NCBI GenBank assembly: GCA_015232855.1
Contig: JADFYW010000017.1
Span: 1 to 49,720, forward strand
Source: Fibrobacteria bacterium
GTDB lineage: Bacteria; Fibrobacterota; Fibrobacteria; UBA11236; JADFYW01
Reading direction: 5' to 3'
Length of the DNA stretch: 49,720 bases
The notes below the pieces were generated by a model. The model did no database searches. It had not been told where the DNA came from and worked only from the letters and a program-made list of their open reading frames with translations. Below are positions 34,272-43,861 of this stretch, one piece after another. Positions within the stretch are counted from its first letter, which is position 1, and every line of letters begins with the position of its first letter. The position numbers and the translations under genes were made by a program.

Positions 34272-37200
34272 GAGCAATGATGAAAAGCAATATACTAAAA
34301 AGCGTTTGTGTCTTTCGTTGTATACTGTTGGTGTTGTTACTGTGTTCACCACTTCTCTCAAAGGGGCTTGACTCGCTTGTACTGGATCAAAAAGGAAGAC
34401 GCTACCGTGCCCCGCTCTATCTCAAAGTGCTCAGTGCCTATGATGGAAAACTCTATTTTGAAACAGAAGGCGTGAAGCCCACCTCAACGTCCCCGCTTTA
34501 TAAAGGTGTTATACGCCTTTCTTCTCCAAAGACCTATACGTTAAGGTTTTTGTATGAAGATCCGATGGGAGAAGATAAGTACTTTGGACCCTTTGTTTAT
34601 GTACTGACTCCTCCAGAAGGCTTCTCAGAAAATTTGCCGGAGCCCTCTCTTCCTGCTGGAATCTATGATTCTGTCCTGGTCATCAGTTTTAAACCAATTA
34701 AAAATGCTGCAATATATTATGCTCTAAATGATTCGACAAAAATGAAGAAATATCGTTCCCAGCAGCTTATTCTGGATACAACCACGATCCTGTATTACAA
34801 AGCAGTGTATGATTCACTATCAACGGATATTTTTTCTGAACGATATGAAATATTACTCGAACCTCCCCGAGTGATGTTAACAACACGTTTGAGGAAATTT
34901 AATTTTATCCCCAAGATTGGCATCAAGTTGATTAAAGCAAACCAGGCTTTTTATTCGCTGGATCCTTTGGCGCCCTATTCTTCATTTCAACCGGTCACTA
35001 ATTTCATCAGACTGCAGGAAGGGCGACATCTGCTCAGACTTTATGCTACCAATATTGCGGGTATGGTATCTCAAGAATTTCGCGATTATATTACTGTTGA
35101 TGCCACGCCTCCTGAGGTTAAGTACTATGTAGACATTAATAAACGAGAAGCCCGCTTACAAATGAGCGAAAAAGGGAGTGTATATTTTACCACTGATGGC
35201 CGACTACCGGATCTCAAGAGTAAAAAATATGTAAAGCCCATATCCCTGCCTCAAAACGGGGTTGTACCCATTAGTTTTTTTGCTGTTGATACTATGGGGA
35301 ACGAGTCGCCTATATCCGGGTTTCGAGCGAGCGCTGATATCTATCCGCCGGACGTAACGGTTACTCCAAAAGAAGGTGCCTTCACTATTCCCGTTAAGGT
35401 AAAGTTTGCCTGCTCGGAACCTTGCGCTATCAGATATTCTTTGGATGGGGGATCACCTCATCAAAGTACCCGTAGTCTGAATGAACCGCCTATGCACTTG
35501 TTGATTCAAAAAGAAGGGAAAAACTCGCTGAAGTTTTTTGCTAAAGACGAAGCGGGCAATGAAAGTTCTGTTTTTACGAGGCAATTTACGATTGATACCC
35601 GGCCACCAGATGTTAAATATAAAGTAAAGACCCTTGCTTCCAGTAGTCAACTGTTCCCTGAGTTTGAAACAAATGAACCTGCGGATATTTATTACACTAT
35701 AAACGGTCCCACGCCAACATTAAAATCGCAACGGTTTGAAGAAGGGCTGTCGGTACAGCCCAAATCGCGTTTTATGTTTATCGCTGTTGATAAGTTGGGG
35801 AATACGACTAAACCACAATTATTGAAAGATATTCTTGCTCCTCCCATCCAGGTGACACCTCCGGGAGGTATTTATAACATGGCACTCAAAGTGTCGCTTA
35901 AATCCCCAGAAGGCAAACCAGTCGAATGGAAATGTAAATGGAATGAAGAAAATTTAGACGGTGGAGTGTTCCGTCGGTTTACTGATCCTGTTCTGCTGAA
36001 TCGTTCTGGTGTGTATATTCTGGCTTATCGCCTGGCGGGTAAAGAGAAAGAAGGAAATCTTAGCGAGCAGATGTATATTATTGACAGAGAAATCCCCCGT
36101 GTAGTACCGGTGATACAAAAAGGAGATAAAGATTCGGCAGTGAATTTATTGTTTGAAGTAAGTGAACCAGTGAAAATAATCTATACCATTGATGGCTCTT
36201 CGCCTAGGACACCTGATGCACTTTCTGCCGGTTCGATGCGCCGGGACGAAGAAATACTGATAAAGATCCGTCGGAAAGGGCGGATTGTATTCAAATATTA
36301 TGCGGAGGATGGAGCGGGTAACCAAACACCAGTTTATGAATTGGATATATTTTCACCTCATGTCACGTTGCAGCCGCCTCCGGGTGTTTATCATAATATT
36401 ATATCAGTGGAGCTTCAGTCTCAGACAGGAAATATCATATACTATAGTGAAGACTCGGTTTCTTTGTCTCTAAAATCCCCGGTTTATTCTCGGCCACTCA
36501 TTGTCAAGGAACCCAAAACAATCTGGTTTTTTGCTGTTAGCATGACTGGTTTTGCGGGACCAAAACAGAAAGCCCGTTACCGCATTAACCTCTCTCCTGA
36601 ACCGCAGTTTTCAGTATCAGGGGGTAAAGTGATGGCTGGAAGAGCGGTTATCCTTGATGCGGGTCTTAGTTCCGATGACGATACTCCAAATGACAAGATG
36701 CTTTACCGTTGGGACATTGATGGGGACGGGCGTTTTGATACGCAATTTTCACTTGCGAGCAGGTTTACTACACGTTTTGCTACGCAGGGTTTGCACGAAG
36801 TTGTTCTTGAGGTACAAGATAGTTCTGGCTTATCCGCTCAGTTACGTAAACCTCTTAAAGTATTTAAGTCCTGCCCGGATGATATGCTAAGTGTGTTTGG
36901 TGAAGAGAATAGTTTCTGTATAGAAAGATATGAGTGGGCCGAAACCGGTGTAGAGGGACCGCGTGTTATGGTGAATTGGGCAGAGGCATCTATGCTTTGC
37001 CGTTCTAAAGGCAGACGGCTGTGTCGTCTGGATGAGTGGCAATCAGCATGTAAAGGTGATCGATCTTTTATATACTCCTATGGTGATCGCTATATGCCTA
37101 ATAAATGTAATACAACATCAGAATCAGCCTATACACCGGGCATGAGACCGCAATGTACTTCTCCTGAAGGGGTGCGTGATATGGTAGGGAATGTTTGGGA

Positions 37201-37342
37201 ATGGGTAGATGGTTACCAGGGAGGTTACCATGTGGTTACGGGTGGCAGTTACTTACAAGGTGAAGCTGCTAGTTGTACATTGACATTTCCAAGTCCTATT
37301 GTTTTAAAGGAAAAAAATATCGGATTCAGGTGTTGCGAATGA
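34268..37342 (+). CDS. Exported repeat protein: chitobiase-type C-terminal repeats, PKD, FGE/sulfatase-modifying-like domain
   Basis: A 1024-residue exported protein, second in the coupled operon. After a signal peptide (about 8-31) come several chitobiase/hexosaminidase C-terminal-type repeats marked by YYTxDGxxPxxxS signatures (YFTTDGRLPDLKS at 307-319, YYTINGPTPTLKS 475-487, IYTIDGSSPRTPD 638-650). A PKD domain spans 780-866 (LDAGLSSDDD…YRWDIDGDG). The last 155 residues are a formylglycine-generating-enzyme-like domain (GNVWEWV 974-980, TGGSYLQGEAASC 991-1003, IGFRCC). Only one of the usual pair of cysteines in the GGS region is at a matching place, so catalysis is doubtful. Start chosen at ATGA overlap; ATGs three and four codons later are possible. 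Confidence 0.85.
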   Translation: MRAMMKSNILKSVCVFRCILLVLLLCSPLLSKGLDSLVLDQKGRRYRAPLYLKVLSAYDGKLYFETEGVKPTSTSPLYKGVIRLSSPKTYTLRFLYEDPMGEDKYFGPFVYVLTPPEGFSENLPEPSLPAGIYDSVLVISFKPIKNAAIYYALNDSTKMKKYRSQQLILDTTTILYYKAVYDSLSTDIFSERYEILLEPPRVMLTTRLRKFNFIPKIGIKLIKANQAFYSLDPLAPYSSFQPVTNFIRLQEGRHLLRLYATNIAGMVSQEFRDYITVDATPPEVKYYVDINKREARLQMSEKGSVYFTTDGRLPDLKSKKYVKPISLPQNGVVPISFFAVDTMGNESPISGFRASADIYPPDVTVTPKEGAFTIPVKVKFACSEPCAIRYSLDGGSPHQSTRSLNEPPMHLLIQKEGKNSLKFFAKDEAGNESSVFTRQFTIDTRPPDVKYKVKTLASSSQLFPEFETNEPADIYYTINGPTPTLKSQRFEEGLSVQPKSRFMFIAVDKLGNTTKPQLLKDILAPPIQVTPPGGIYNMALKVSLKSPEGKPVEWKCKWNEENLDGGVFRRFTDPVLLNRSGVYILAYRLAGKEKEGNLSEQMYIIDREIPRVVPVIQKGDKDSAVNLLFEVSEPVKIIYTIDGSSPRTPDALSAGSMRRDEEILIKIRRKGRIVFKYYAEDGAGNQTPVYELDIFSPHVTLQPPPGVYHNIISVELQSQTGNIIYYSEDSVSLSLKSPVYSRPLIVKEPKTIWFFAVSMTGFAGPKQKARYRINLSPEPQFSVSGGKVMAGRAVILDAGLSSDDDTPNDKMLYRWDIDGDGRFDTQFSLASRFTTRFATQGLHEVVLEVQDSSGLSAQLRKPLKVFKSCPDDMLSVFGEENSFCIERYEWAETGVEGPRVMVNWAEASMLCRSKGRRLCRLDEWQSACKGDRSFIYSYGDRYMPNKCNTTSESAYTPGMRPQCTSPEGVRDMVGNVWEWVDGYQGGYHVVTGGSYLQGEAASCTLTFPSPIVLKEKNIGFRCCE

Positions 37343-38979
37343 GAACTCTAATAAGAAATGGAATGCTTTTAGCCTGTTTTTGGTTTCTGGTATTTCCTTT
37401 GTCTGTTATAGCTGGTAACAGAACCGGGCGCAATTTAGATCTTATCTTTAGTGATGCACTTGAAAGCCAAATAAGCCCAATGGTTATTTCTGGAATGGTA
37501 ACACCGGAAATTAATAAGAAAATAGTGAACGATTATAAAACAGGAAAGTACCGGTCTGCGATTGTCAGTCTCAGACGCATTATTTCAATGAACCTGCCTG
37601 ATGGGCGTATGGATTATTATCTTTTTGTGATTGCTGAATGTTACCATCAGCTGGAACTTCACAGATATGCTCTGGAGTATTACAACAAATTAATTGAAGA
37701 TTTTCATGATTCCCCATATCAAGCAGAATCGCTTTTTAGGGTTTTGCAGACCTATTATGTGCTTGAAAAAGATACATTGGCCGGTGAGACCTATGACCGA
37801 ATAAAGAATGAATTTCCCGGTCATACCATGAATACGGCAGCATCCTACTTGTATGCTAAATTCCTGGCTGGAAAACATGATTATTCGAAGGCGATTTCTC
37901 TGCTCAAAATGGTAGGACAAGGGTCTCCTTATTATGATGCCTCAAGGTTTTTAATTGCGATGTGTATGAAATGGACAGGGAAAACAGAAGCGGCTATAAC
38001 CCTGTTGGTTACTCTCTCTAAAGCAAGTGGCCGCCAGTTAATTAAAAACGAATGCTACCTCACTATTGGGCATCTCTATCACAGGCTGGGCAAATATTCT
38101 TCAGCGATAAAATATTATAACAAAGTGGACAAAGGTTCCGAACAATATGACCTGGCAAGACTGAAAAAGGCAACGGTACTACTTTCCATGGAAAAATATG
38201 ATGATGCAGTCAAGTCATCCCGCTTATTAATAAATTCTAAAGAATATTTTTTTGAAGCTTCACTTATTTTGTTAAATGCCTATTGGGAACTAAAAGATAG
38301 TGTACAAGCCTTTGATGTGCGCAATCGCTTATCATTTCATGTAAAACTGATACGGATCCTCATGTATGTAGAAGAAGAACATTTTATGTTGAACAATCTT
38401 CGGCGGCAATGGGAAGCTTTTTCGATGACTCCGTTTCAAGATGACCCAGAAAAAAAGACCATGATAAAACTAAATGAAGAAGATGCCAGGAAGAATATCC
38501 ATGGTATGCTGGGAAGGCTTATTGACATTAAAGAACGATTACGTCGTTTTTATGTGGAGGATTTATCTGAGCATGGAACCGGAATGTTTGAAAAGAAACT
38601 GCTCGAATTGTGTGAAAAGGAACTTACTGCTCTTAAAGAAAAAATACAGGCATTACAACCCAGGATAGCAAAGCAAGTGCGGGAGGCAAATTTTAACATG
38701 CTTTTGGTCTCTGATTCACTTAACAGCGAAAAAAAACTGTTGGATAGCCTTGAACATGAGCAGGGTAATATAACCAACTTACTGGGAGAACTCTATGTTT
38801 TGAGCCGCACACAAAAAATGGATCGGGCTAAGACACAGGAAATGCAGCCCAAGCTTATAGATGTTGGGATGATTTTGTATGAGCGATTAAAAAAACGCTA
38901 TCACACCACTAATGAGAATATTAGAAATTATCGGCAAAAACGGGATCGGTTCCTTAAGCAACAAGGGAAATCGAAATGA
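37339..38979 (+). CDS. Exported TPR and coiled-coil protein
   Basis: A 546-residue protein, third in the coupled operon. The start overlaps the preceding stop by ATGA; a longer upstream frame exists inside the previous gene but is not needed. A signal peptide (about 8-25, cleavage near VIA25) leads into TPR-like repeats at about 55-340 (YHQLELHRYALEYYNKLIEDF, HRLGKYSSAIKYYNKV). A long charged coiled coil (about 370-546, ELCEKELTALKEKIQALQ…) closes the protein. The combination resembles YbgF/CpoB-like or gliding-complex TPR scaffolds in general shape only. No catalytic residues are seen. Confidence 0.85.
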   Translation: MRTLIRNGMLLACFWFLVFPLSVIAGNRTGRNLDLIFSDALESQISPMVISGMVTPEINKKIVNDYKTGKYRSAIVSLRRIISMNLPDGRMDYYLFVIAECYHQLELHRYALEYYNKLIEDFHDSPYQAESLFRVLQTYYVLEKDTLAGETYDRIKNEFPGHTMNTAASYLYAKFLAGKHDYSKAISLLKMVGQGSPYYDASRFLIAMCMKWTGKTEAAITLLVTLSKASGRQLIKNECYLTIGHLYHRLGKYSSAIKYYNKVDKGSEQYDLARLKKATVLLSMEKYDDAVKSSRLLINSKEYFFEASLILLNAYWELKDSVQAFDVRNRLSFHVKLIRILMYVEEEHFMLNNLRRQWEAFSMTPFQDDPEKKTMIKLNEEDARKNIHGMLGRLIDIKERLRRFYVEDLSEHGTGMFEKKLLELCEKELTALKEKIQALQPRIAKQVREANFNMLLVSDSLNSEKKLLDSLEHEQGNITNLLGELYVLSRTQKMDRAKTQEMQPKLIDVGMILYERLKKRYHTTNENIRNYRQKRDRFLKQQGKSK

Positions 38980-41900
38980 AGAGCGGCATGTTATACATGA
39001 GCCTGAAGCGGGTAAAAGGCAGGTGTGTGAGCAATGCCGGTTTGTCTCTATTATTTTTGCTGTCTTTGGTAATGAGTGCGCAGCTGGAAAAGGACCAGAA
39101 TGTTAAGGCCTCCATAAATATATCACAAGCAAGTGATATTGAAGATTCCATATCGTTTTATAACAATCTTATTGTAAAAGAGACTAAGGCCTCAGAATAT
39201 TACCAGCGGCTTATCGCCCGGGAACGTGAGCAAATGATAAGTGATATCCTGAATATGCGCAACATGTTTCCACTCTCAAAATACAACGGGAAGATACTCT
39301 TACGGTTGGCAGAGCTGTATTTTGAAAAAGAGACTGAAGAGTATGAAAATGCGCTGGACCAATATGAAGATAGTCCGATTGACAGTATGGAAAAGGAAAT
39401 ACCTGAGCTGGTTTATACTAAGACTACAGGAGTGTATAAAGAAATAATTTCGAATGAGGCTTACCAGAGGGTCCATGACATTGCACTTTATTATAACAGT
39501 GTATGTCTTTTACGGACTGGGCAAGAGGATGAATCGGTGGAAGAGCTTCAATTGTTAACCGACAACTTTCCCAAATCCCCGTATTATGTTATCAGCCAGA
39601 TAAAAATCGGGGACTATTACTTTAACCGCCCCTATCTTAAAAATGGCCAGGGTTATATAATGGCAGCCGAGATGTATAAAAAAGCTATCCGGGATCCCCT
39701 TCATCCAAATTATCAGGAAGCAATGTATAAACTGGGATGGTGTTATTATCAACAAGACAGGTATACCGAGGCGGTAAGTGTGTTTAAATCACTTATGCAG
39801 ACCACGAATCTTAATTTTTCTGAGTCTTCGGGGACCGGTCTTATACGCAATCCCCTGCTCAGGGACGAAGCAATTGAATTTTTAGCAGTAGCACTTGATG
39901 AAAGCGGCAGTATTGAAGATTCATATACCTTTCTATCGGGGATAGATAATGCTGACTATCGTTCAAAGGTATTGTTTAAGCTGGCTGATATTTATGCTTT
40001 ACGTTCGAATTATAAAACTGCGAACAAGGTTTTAAAACATATTCTCGATAACATGCCGATGAGCGTTATGGCCCCCAGGGCCAGTCTTGCCATGGTCAAT
40101 AATATGCGGAATCTTGGAGAAATCAGTGCTGCTGACAGTTCTATGATGCATTTTTTTGACTTGTTTGGAAGAGGTAGTGAATGGCATCGAAATAACATGG
40201 ATAGTGAGATGCGTGCATTTGTGGATTCACAATCGGTTAAGATTCTTATTTCATCTGCGGAGTTTATTTTGCGCGAGGCAAACCGTACAGGCAGCCGCGA
40301 TGCTTATATAAAGGCGGCAAAGCATTACAATCGGCTTTTAGAGCAATATCCCCGCTGGAAAGAAACATATGAGGTTGCCTGGAACCAGGCTGTACTTTTT
40401 GACAAATACATTAAGTATCCAAGTGCTGCCTATAACGCCTACATGAAGGTTGCGTTGGATTTCCCCTATACTGAGCGCCGGAAAGACGCACTTCTAAATG
40501 CTCTAAATGTGGTTCAGAATGTATGGGAAAGTGGAGAAGCGGTCGCTCAGGAAGATACCTCACTCTCTGATTTGACCTTAGATACGAACCTTACTGAAAT
40601 TGAGCAGGATATTGTATTTGCTGTTCACAATTTCATCAAATTTTATGAGCATGAGAAGGAAGCTCCCGATGTGATGATGATAGAGGCTTCCATGTATTTT
40701 AACCGGAAAATGTTTTTGAAATCAATTCCGGTATATCAGCGGATACTCAACCGGAAACCGCGGGCAAAAAACTATCAGGAAGTAATGAAACTTATGGCGA
40801 TGGCCTATATGGGAAACGAAGATTATAAACAAGCTGAAAAAATGTATACTAATCTGGCTGAAGAGGCTGTTGAGCCTAATTATATAGCCTTAGGTAAAGA
40901 GGGTATGGTGGAAGCCGCATATCGTGGAGCTGAAAAACTTGAGAAAAATGAGAAGTATGAAGAAGCCTCAGAGGCCTTTATTGATGTTTCAAAACGCTAT
41001 CCGATGTCCACCCTTGCTGATATTGCCTGGTTTTCTGCTGCGGAGGCCCTTGAAAAGGCTGGAAAGTATGCTAAAGCGGCTGAAACTTATATCGATTTTT
41101 CCCGAAATATGGCACTTTCAAAATATGCTGACGGTGCTTTGTTTAATGGGGGTGGAGATTATGAGCGTATTAAAGAATACACCAAGGCAATTGCAGCCTA
41201 TGAAGAGCTTATCGAAAGATTTCCTAATTCTCCCCATTTGAAAAACGCGTTATTTAACATTTCATTTAATTATGAGAAACTGGATAATTTTGAGAAAGTT
41301 GCTGAAACGAATGAAAGATTTGCAGCTTTGTTTCCTGAAGAGCAGGATGCGCCGGATATGCTTTTTAATACGGGTCTATTTTATTATAAAGCGGAAAAAT
41401 ACGCCAAAGCATTTATGGTGTTTAAGCGCTTTTATACCAAGTACCTCGGTACGGAAAAAGAACTGGAGGCGCGGTTGTTTGCGGGTAAATCACAGTTTGC
41501 CATTAATGAAGACCAAAGGGCCAGGGATGAATTTGAGAGTGTAATATCCAGGGCCCCGACTGTTAAAAATTTTGGGGTTTCAAATGCAATGTTTTATGCG
41601 TCAGAGGCCCAGGTAGAACTGGCTGGTATTATCGGTCGGGAATTTAGGAAAGTAAAACTGGTCTTGCCCAAACGCGAACTGGACCAGGCTAAAGCGAAAA
41701 AGTCTGATTTACTCAAAAAAGCGGTAAGGGCCTACCAGGAAGTCTTTTCATACAAAAATGAAGTAGCTCTACTGGCCACCTATCGCATTGGGGAGCTCTA
41801 CGAAGATTTTGCGGTGAGCTGGAAAATGCAGGAACGCTTACCGGATACTGAGCCTGGAAAGGTCGCTATTGTCGAAAAGCGGATATTGCTGAATGCTACA

Positions 41901-43292
41901 AAAAGCCTGGATCGGGGAATTTCATTTTACCAGAAAAACATGGAAATTGTTAAAAGCAGTGGTGAAGCTCATCTCAGTCCTAAGATACAGGCTATTATTG
42001 ATTCAACTCAGAAAAAGCTCCAGTTCCTTGATATCTTACTGGCCAAATGGCAATTGGAAAGTGGTAATGTCATCCTTAATAGTGCTATTCCAGAAGCGCT
42101 TTCTGCCAAACCGCTCACCTTGTACCTGTATAAAAATAAGATTATGGAAACTACCCTGCCAGATTTTAAAAAAGCGGTTGCTGTTTTTCGCCGGGCCTGG
42201 AAAAGTGCAAAGGCCGCGGGTGACCATGAACTTGCCTCTGAAGCCGGTGTTCATTATGCCAGGGAAAATTATCTGTTAGGAGCACGTTATACCATGCTTG
42301 CAGAAGAGATGCTCAATTTCTCCTATGATAAAAATTTAAATGAGGACGAACGGGAAGAACTCCAATTTCAACTGGAGGATATGGCTTTTGAAATACAGGA
42401 TAATGCGTTATCTCAGCTTGAGGAGGCACGCGCCAGGGCAAGTGACGACCATTTACAAGACCAGTGGACCAGGCAGATTAAAGAACTGCTTATGCGCCTG
42501 GATCCCCAGCAGTACCAGCCTGCTAAAGGCATCAGGAAACATGCAATCGTGAGTGGTCCGCTTTGGTGGGTTGCAGAAACGGTGGTTCCTGGCTGGACGG
42601 GAGTTCTTGCAGATAGTGTTGTCCACCAATCATTCAGATCAGCGGTACCTGCTATGTTCTCTTCGCCGGTAGTCTTGGCGGGAAAAACGCCAGATCCCAT
42701 GTGGAGCGAGCTGTCAGCTGATTCGGTGTATCTCAGGAGAACCATATCCATAAGGGGTAAATTAAAACTGGCGTATGTTGATATAACAGCGGAAGATGAT
42801 TTTATTCTGTTTATAAATGGTGATACGGTTGCCAGAGATGAAAACGGACCAGGAGATTTTACTCATATAACCAGTGTTAACGTTGCACAACTTCTGAAAC
42901 AAGGCGAGAATCAACTAGCTTTGCTGGCAAAAAGCGGGTCAAAGCACAAAGCCGTGCTGTTTCGATTGTCGTTGGAAGAGGATACCACGAATGTTGCAGT
43001 AGCTTCAGGAGAAACTTTTAGCAAGCAGCCAGAACTAAAAGAAGAACCGAAGGTGGAAATACAAAAGCGACCCATAGAAGAATTGGAACAGATGTATGTT
43101 GAGCGGGAGAAGTATAATCAAGACATGCTCGCCTACCAGAAAAGGACCCAACGGCTTACACGTAAGCTGAGAAGTGAACAAAATAAGGTTATTTATGTTA
43201 AAGACCAGATCGAAGAATACAAACGAAAAATCCAGGCTCTGGACCAGCAGATGAAACGTTTCCAGAAGCAGGTGGATGAGATGACGCGGTAA
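38976..43292 (+). CDS. Giant exported TPR protein with a beta domain and C-terminal coiled coil
   Basis: A 1438-residue protein, last of the coupled operon. The start again overlaps as ATGA. A signal peptide ends near residue 35 (LVMSA). TPR motifs fill most of about 60-1060 (for example AIAAYEELIERFPNSPHLKNALFNI). Near 1255-1335 is an all-beta module (RTISIRGKLKLAYVDIT…DDFILFINGD) like the carbohydrate-binding jelly-roll folds of rhamnosidase-type enzymes. A heptad coiled coil runs from about 1355 to the end. The length and order (scaffold, binding module, coil) suggest an envelope-spanning or cell-surface scaffold. The function is unknown; large TPR proteins of Myxococcus gliding machines are one possible comparison. 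Confidence 0.85.
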   Translation: MKSGMLYMSLKRVKGRCVSNAGLSLLFLLSLVMSAQLEKDQNVKASINISQASDIEDSISFYNNLIVKETKASEYYQRLIAREREQMISDILNMRNMFPLSKYNGKILLRLAELYFEKETEEYENALDQYEDSPIDSMEKEIPELVYTKTTGVYKEIISNEAYQRVHDIALYYNSVCLLRTGQEDESVEELQLLTDNFPKSPYYVISQIKIGDYYFNRPYLKNGQGYIMAAEMYKKAIRDPLHPNYQEAMYKLGWCYYQQDRYTEAVSVFKSLMQTTNLNFSESSGTGLIRNPLLRDEAIEFLAVALDESGSIEDSYTFLSGIDNADYRSKVLFKLADIYALRSNYKTANKVLKHILDNMPMSVMAPRASLAMVNNMRNLGEISAADSSMMHFFDLFGRGSEWHRNNMDSEMRAFVDSQSVKILISSAEFILREANRTGSRDAYIKAAKHYNRLLEQYPRWKETYEVAWNQAVLFDKYIKYPSAAYNAYMKVALDFPYTERRKDALLNALNVVQNVWESGEAVAQEDTSLSDLTLDTNLTEIEQDIVFAVHNFIKFYEHEKEAPDVMMIEASMYFNRKMFLKSIPVYQRILNRKPRAKNYQEVMKLMAMAYMGNEDYKQAEKMYTNLAEEAVEPNYIALGKEGMVEAAYRGAEKLEKNEKYEEASEAFIDVSKRYPMSTLADIAWFSAAEALEKAGKYAKAAETYIDFSRNMALSKYADGALFNGGGDYERIKEYTKAIAAYEELIERFPNSPHLKNALFNISFNYEKLDNFEKVAETNERFAALFPEEQDAPDMLFNTGLFYYKAEKYAKAFMVFKRFYTKYLGTEKELEARLFAGKSQFAINEDQRARDEFESVISRAPTVKNFGVSNAMFYASEAQVELAGIIGREFRKVKLVLPKRELDQAKAKKSDLLKKAVRAYQEVFSYKNEVALLATYRIGELYEDFAVSWKMQERLPDTEPGKVAIVEKRILLNATKSLDRGISFYQKNMEIVKSSGEAHLSPKIQAIIDSTQKKLQFLDILLAKWQLESGNVILNSAIPEALSAKPLTLYLYKNKIMETTLPDFKKAVAVFRRAWKSAKAAGDHELASEAGVHYARENYLLGARYTMLAEEMLNFSYDKNLNEDEREELQFQLEDMAFEIQDNALSQLEEARARASDDHLQDQWTRQIKELLMRLDPQQYQPAKGIRKHAIVSGPLWWVAETVVPGWTGVLADSVVHQSFRSAVPAMFSSPVVLAGKTPDPMWSELSADSVYLRRTISIRGKLKLAYVDITAEDDFILFINGDTVARDENGPGDFTHITSVNVAQLLKQGENQLALLAKSGSKHKAVLFRLSLEEDTTNVAVASGETFSKQPELKEEPKVEIQKRPIEELEQMYVEREKYNQDMLAYQKRTQRLTRKLRSEQNKVIYVKDQIEEYKRKIQALDQQMKRFQKQVDEMTR

Positions 43293-43372
43293 AATTATTA
43301 ATAATTGTATGGTAAAGCAGAATGAATTATTTTTCTCATGTGAAAAATATTTTTGACAGGACAGACAACATA

Positions 43373-43861
43373 ATGAGATATTACAGGATGAGCGTGGGTA
43401 TTTTAGTTGGGCTTTTCGTGCTTTGCTCTTGCTATACTTTTACCGGAACCACACTCCCGTCTCATTTAAAGACTATTAGGGTTGACCCGGTTGTAAATCA
43501 AACCCTGGACCCTATTTTGGCAGAAAAACTGACTCAGGCAATTATCAATGGTTTTCAGTTAAAAAGTAACCTGCGCCCGGTGAATGACGGTGGGCATTGT
43601 AAGCTTATTACTACACTCAAAAAATATACCCATGAGGTTTATAATACCAGTGGAAGTGATGTTATTGACTATCGTATCGACTTGGTGGCACATGTGCAGT
43701 TTGTGGATCTTAAAAAAGATAAAGTTTTATTTGAAGAGGAAAATCTGCCTGGTTTTGGTGTCTATTCTGTAGAAAAAGGTGAAACAGAAATGCAAGGACA
43801 ACAGGCAGCTATCGAGAACTTGGTCAGTATTATACTGGATAATACTATTTCGGGGTGGTAA
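43373..43861 (+). CDS. LptE-like LPS-assembly lipoprotein
   Basis: A 162-residue lipoprotein with lipobox LCSC (Cys20 from this start) and the family opening (TLPSHLKTIRVDPVVNQTLD…LAEKLTQAII), followed by alternating strands and a C-terminal helix. LptE plugs the LptD barrel that inserts LPS in the outer membrane. Bacteroidota and Fibrobacterota members are divergent, so the name rests on the opening motif and the lipoprotein signal. The start is uncertain: an ATG 17 codons earlier gives an overlong n-region, and one five codons later is also possible. dapF starts within its stop codon (TAATG). Confidence 0.75.
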   Translation: MRYYRMSVGILVGLFVLCSCYTFTGTTLPSHLKTIRVDPVVNQTLDPILAEKLTQAIINGFQLKSNLRPVNDGGHCKLITTLKKYTHEVYNTSGSDVIDYRIDLVAHVQFVDLKKDKVLFEEENLPGFGVYSVEKGETEMQGQQAAIENLVSIILDNTISGW

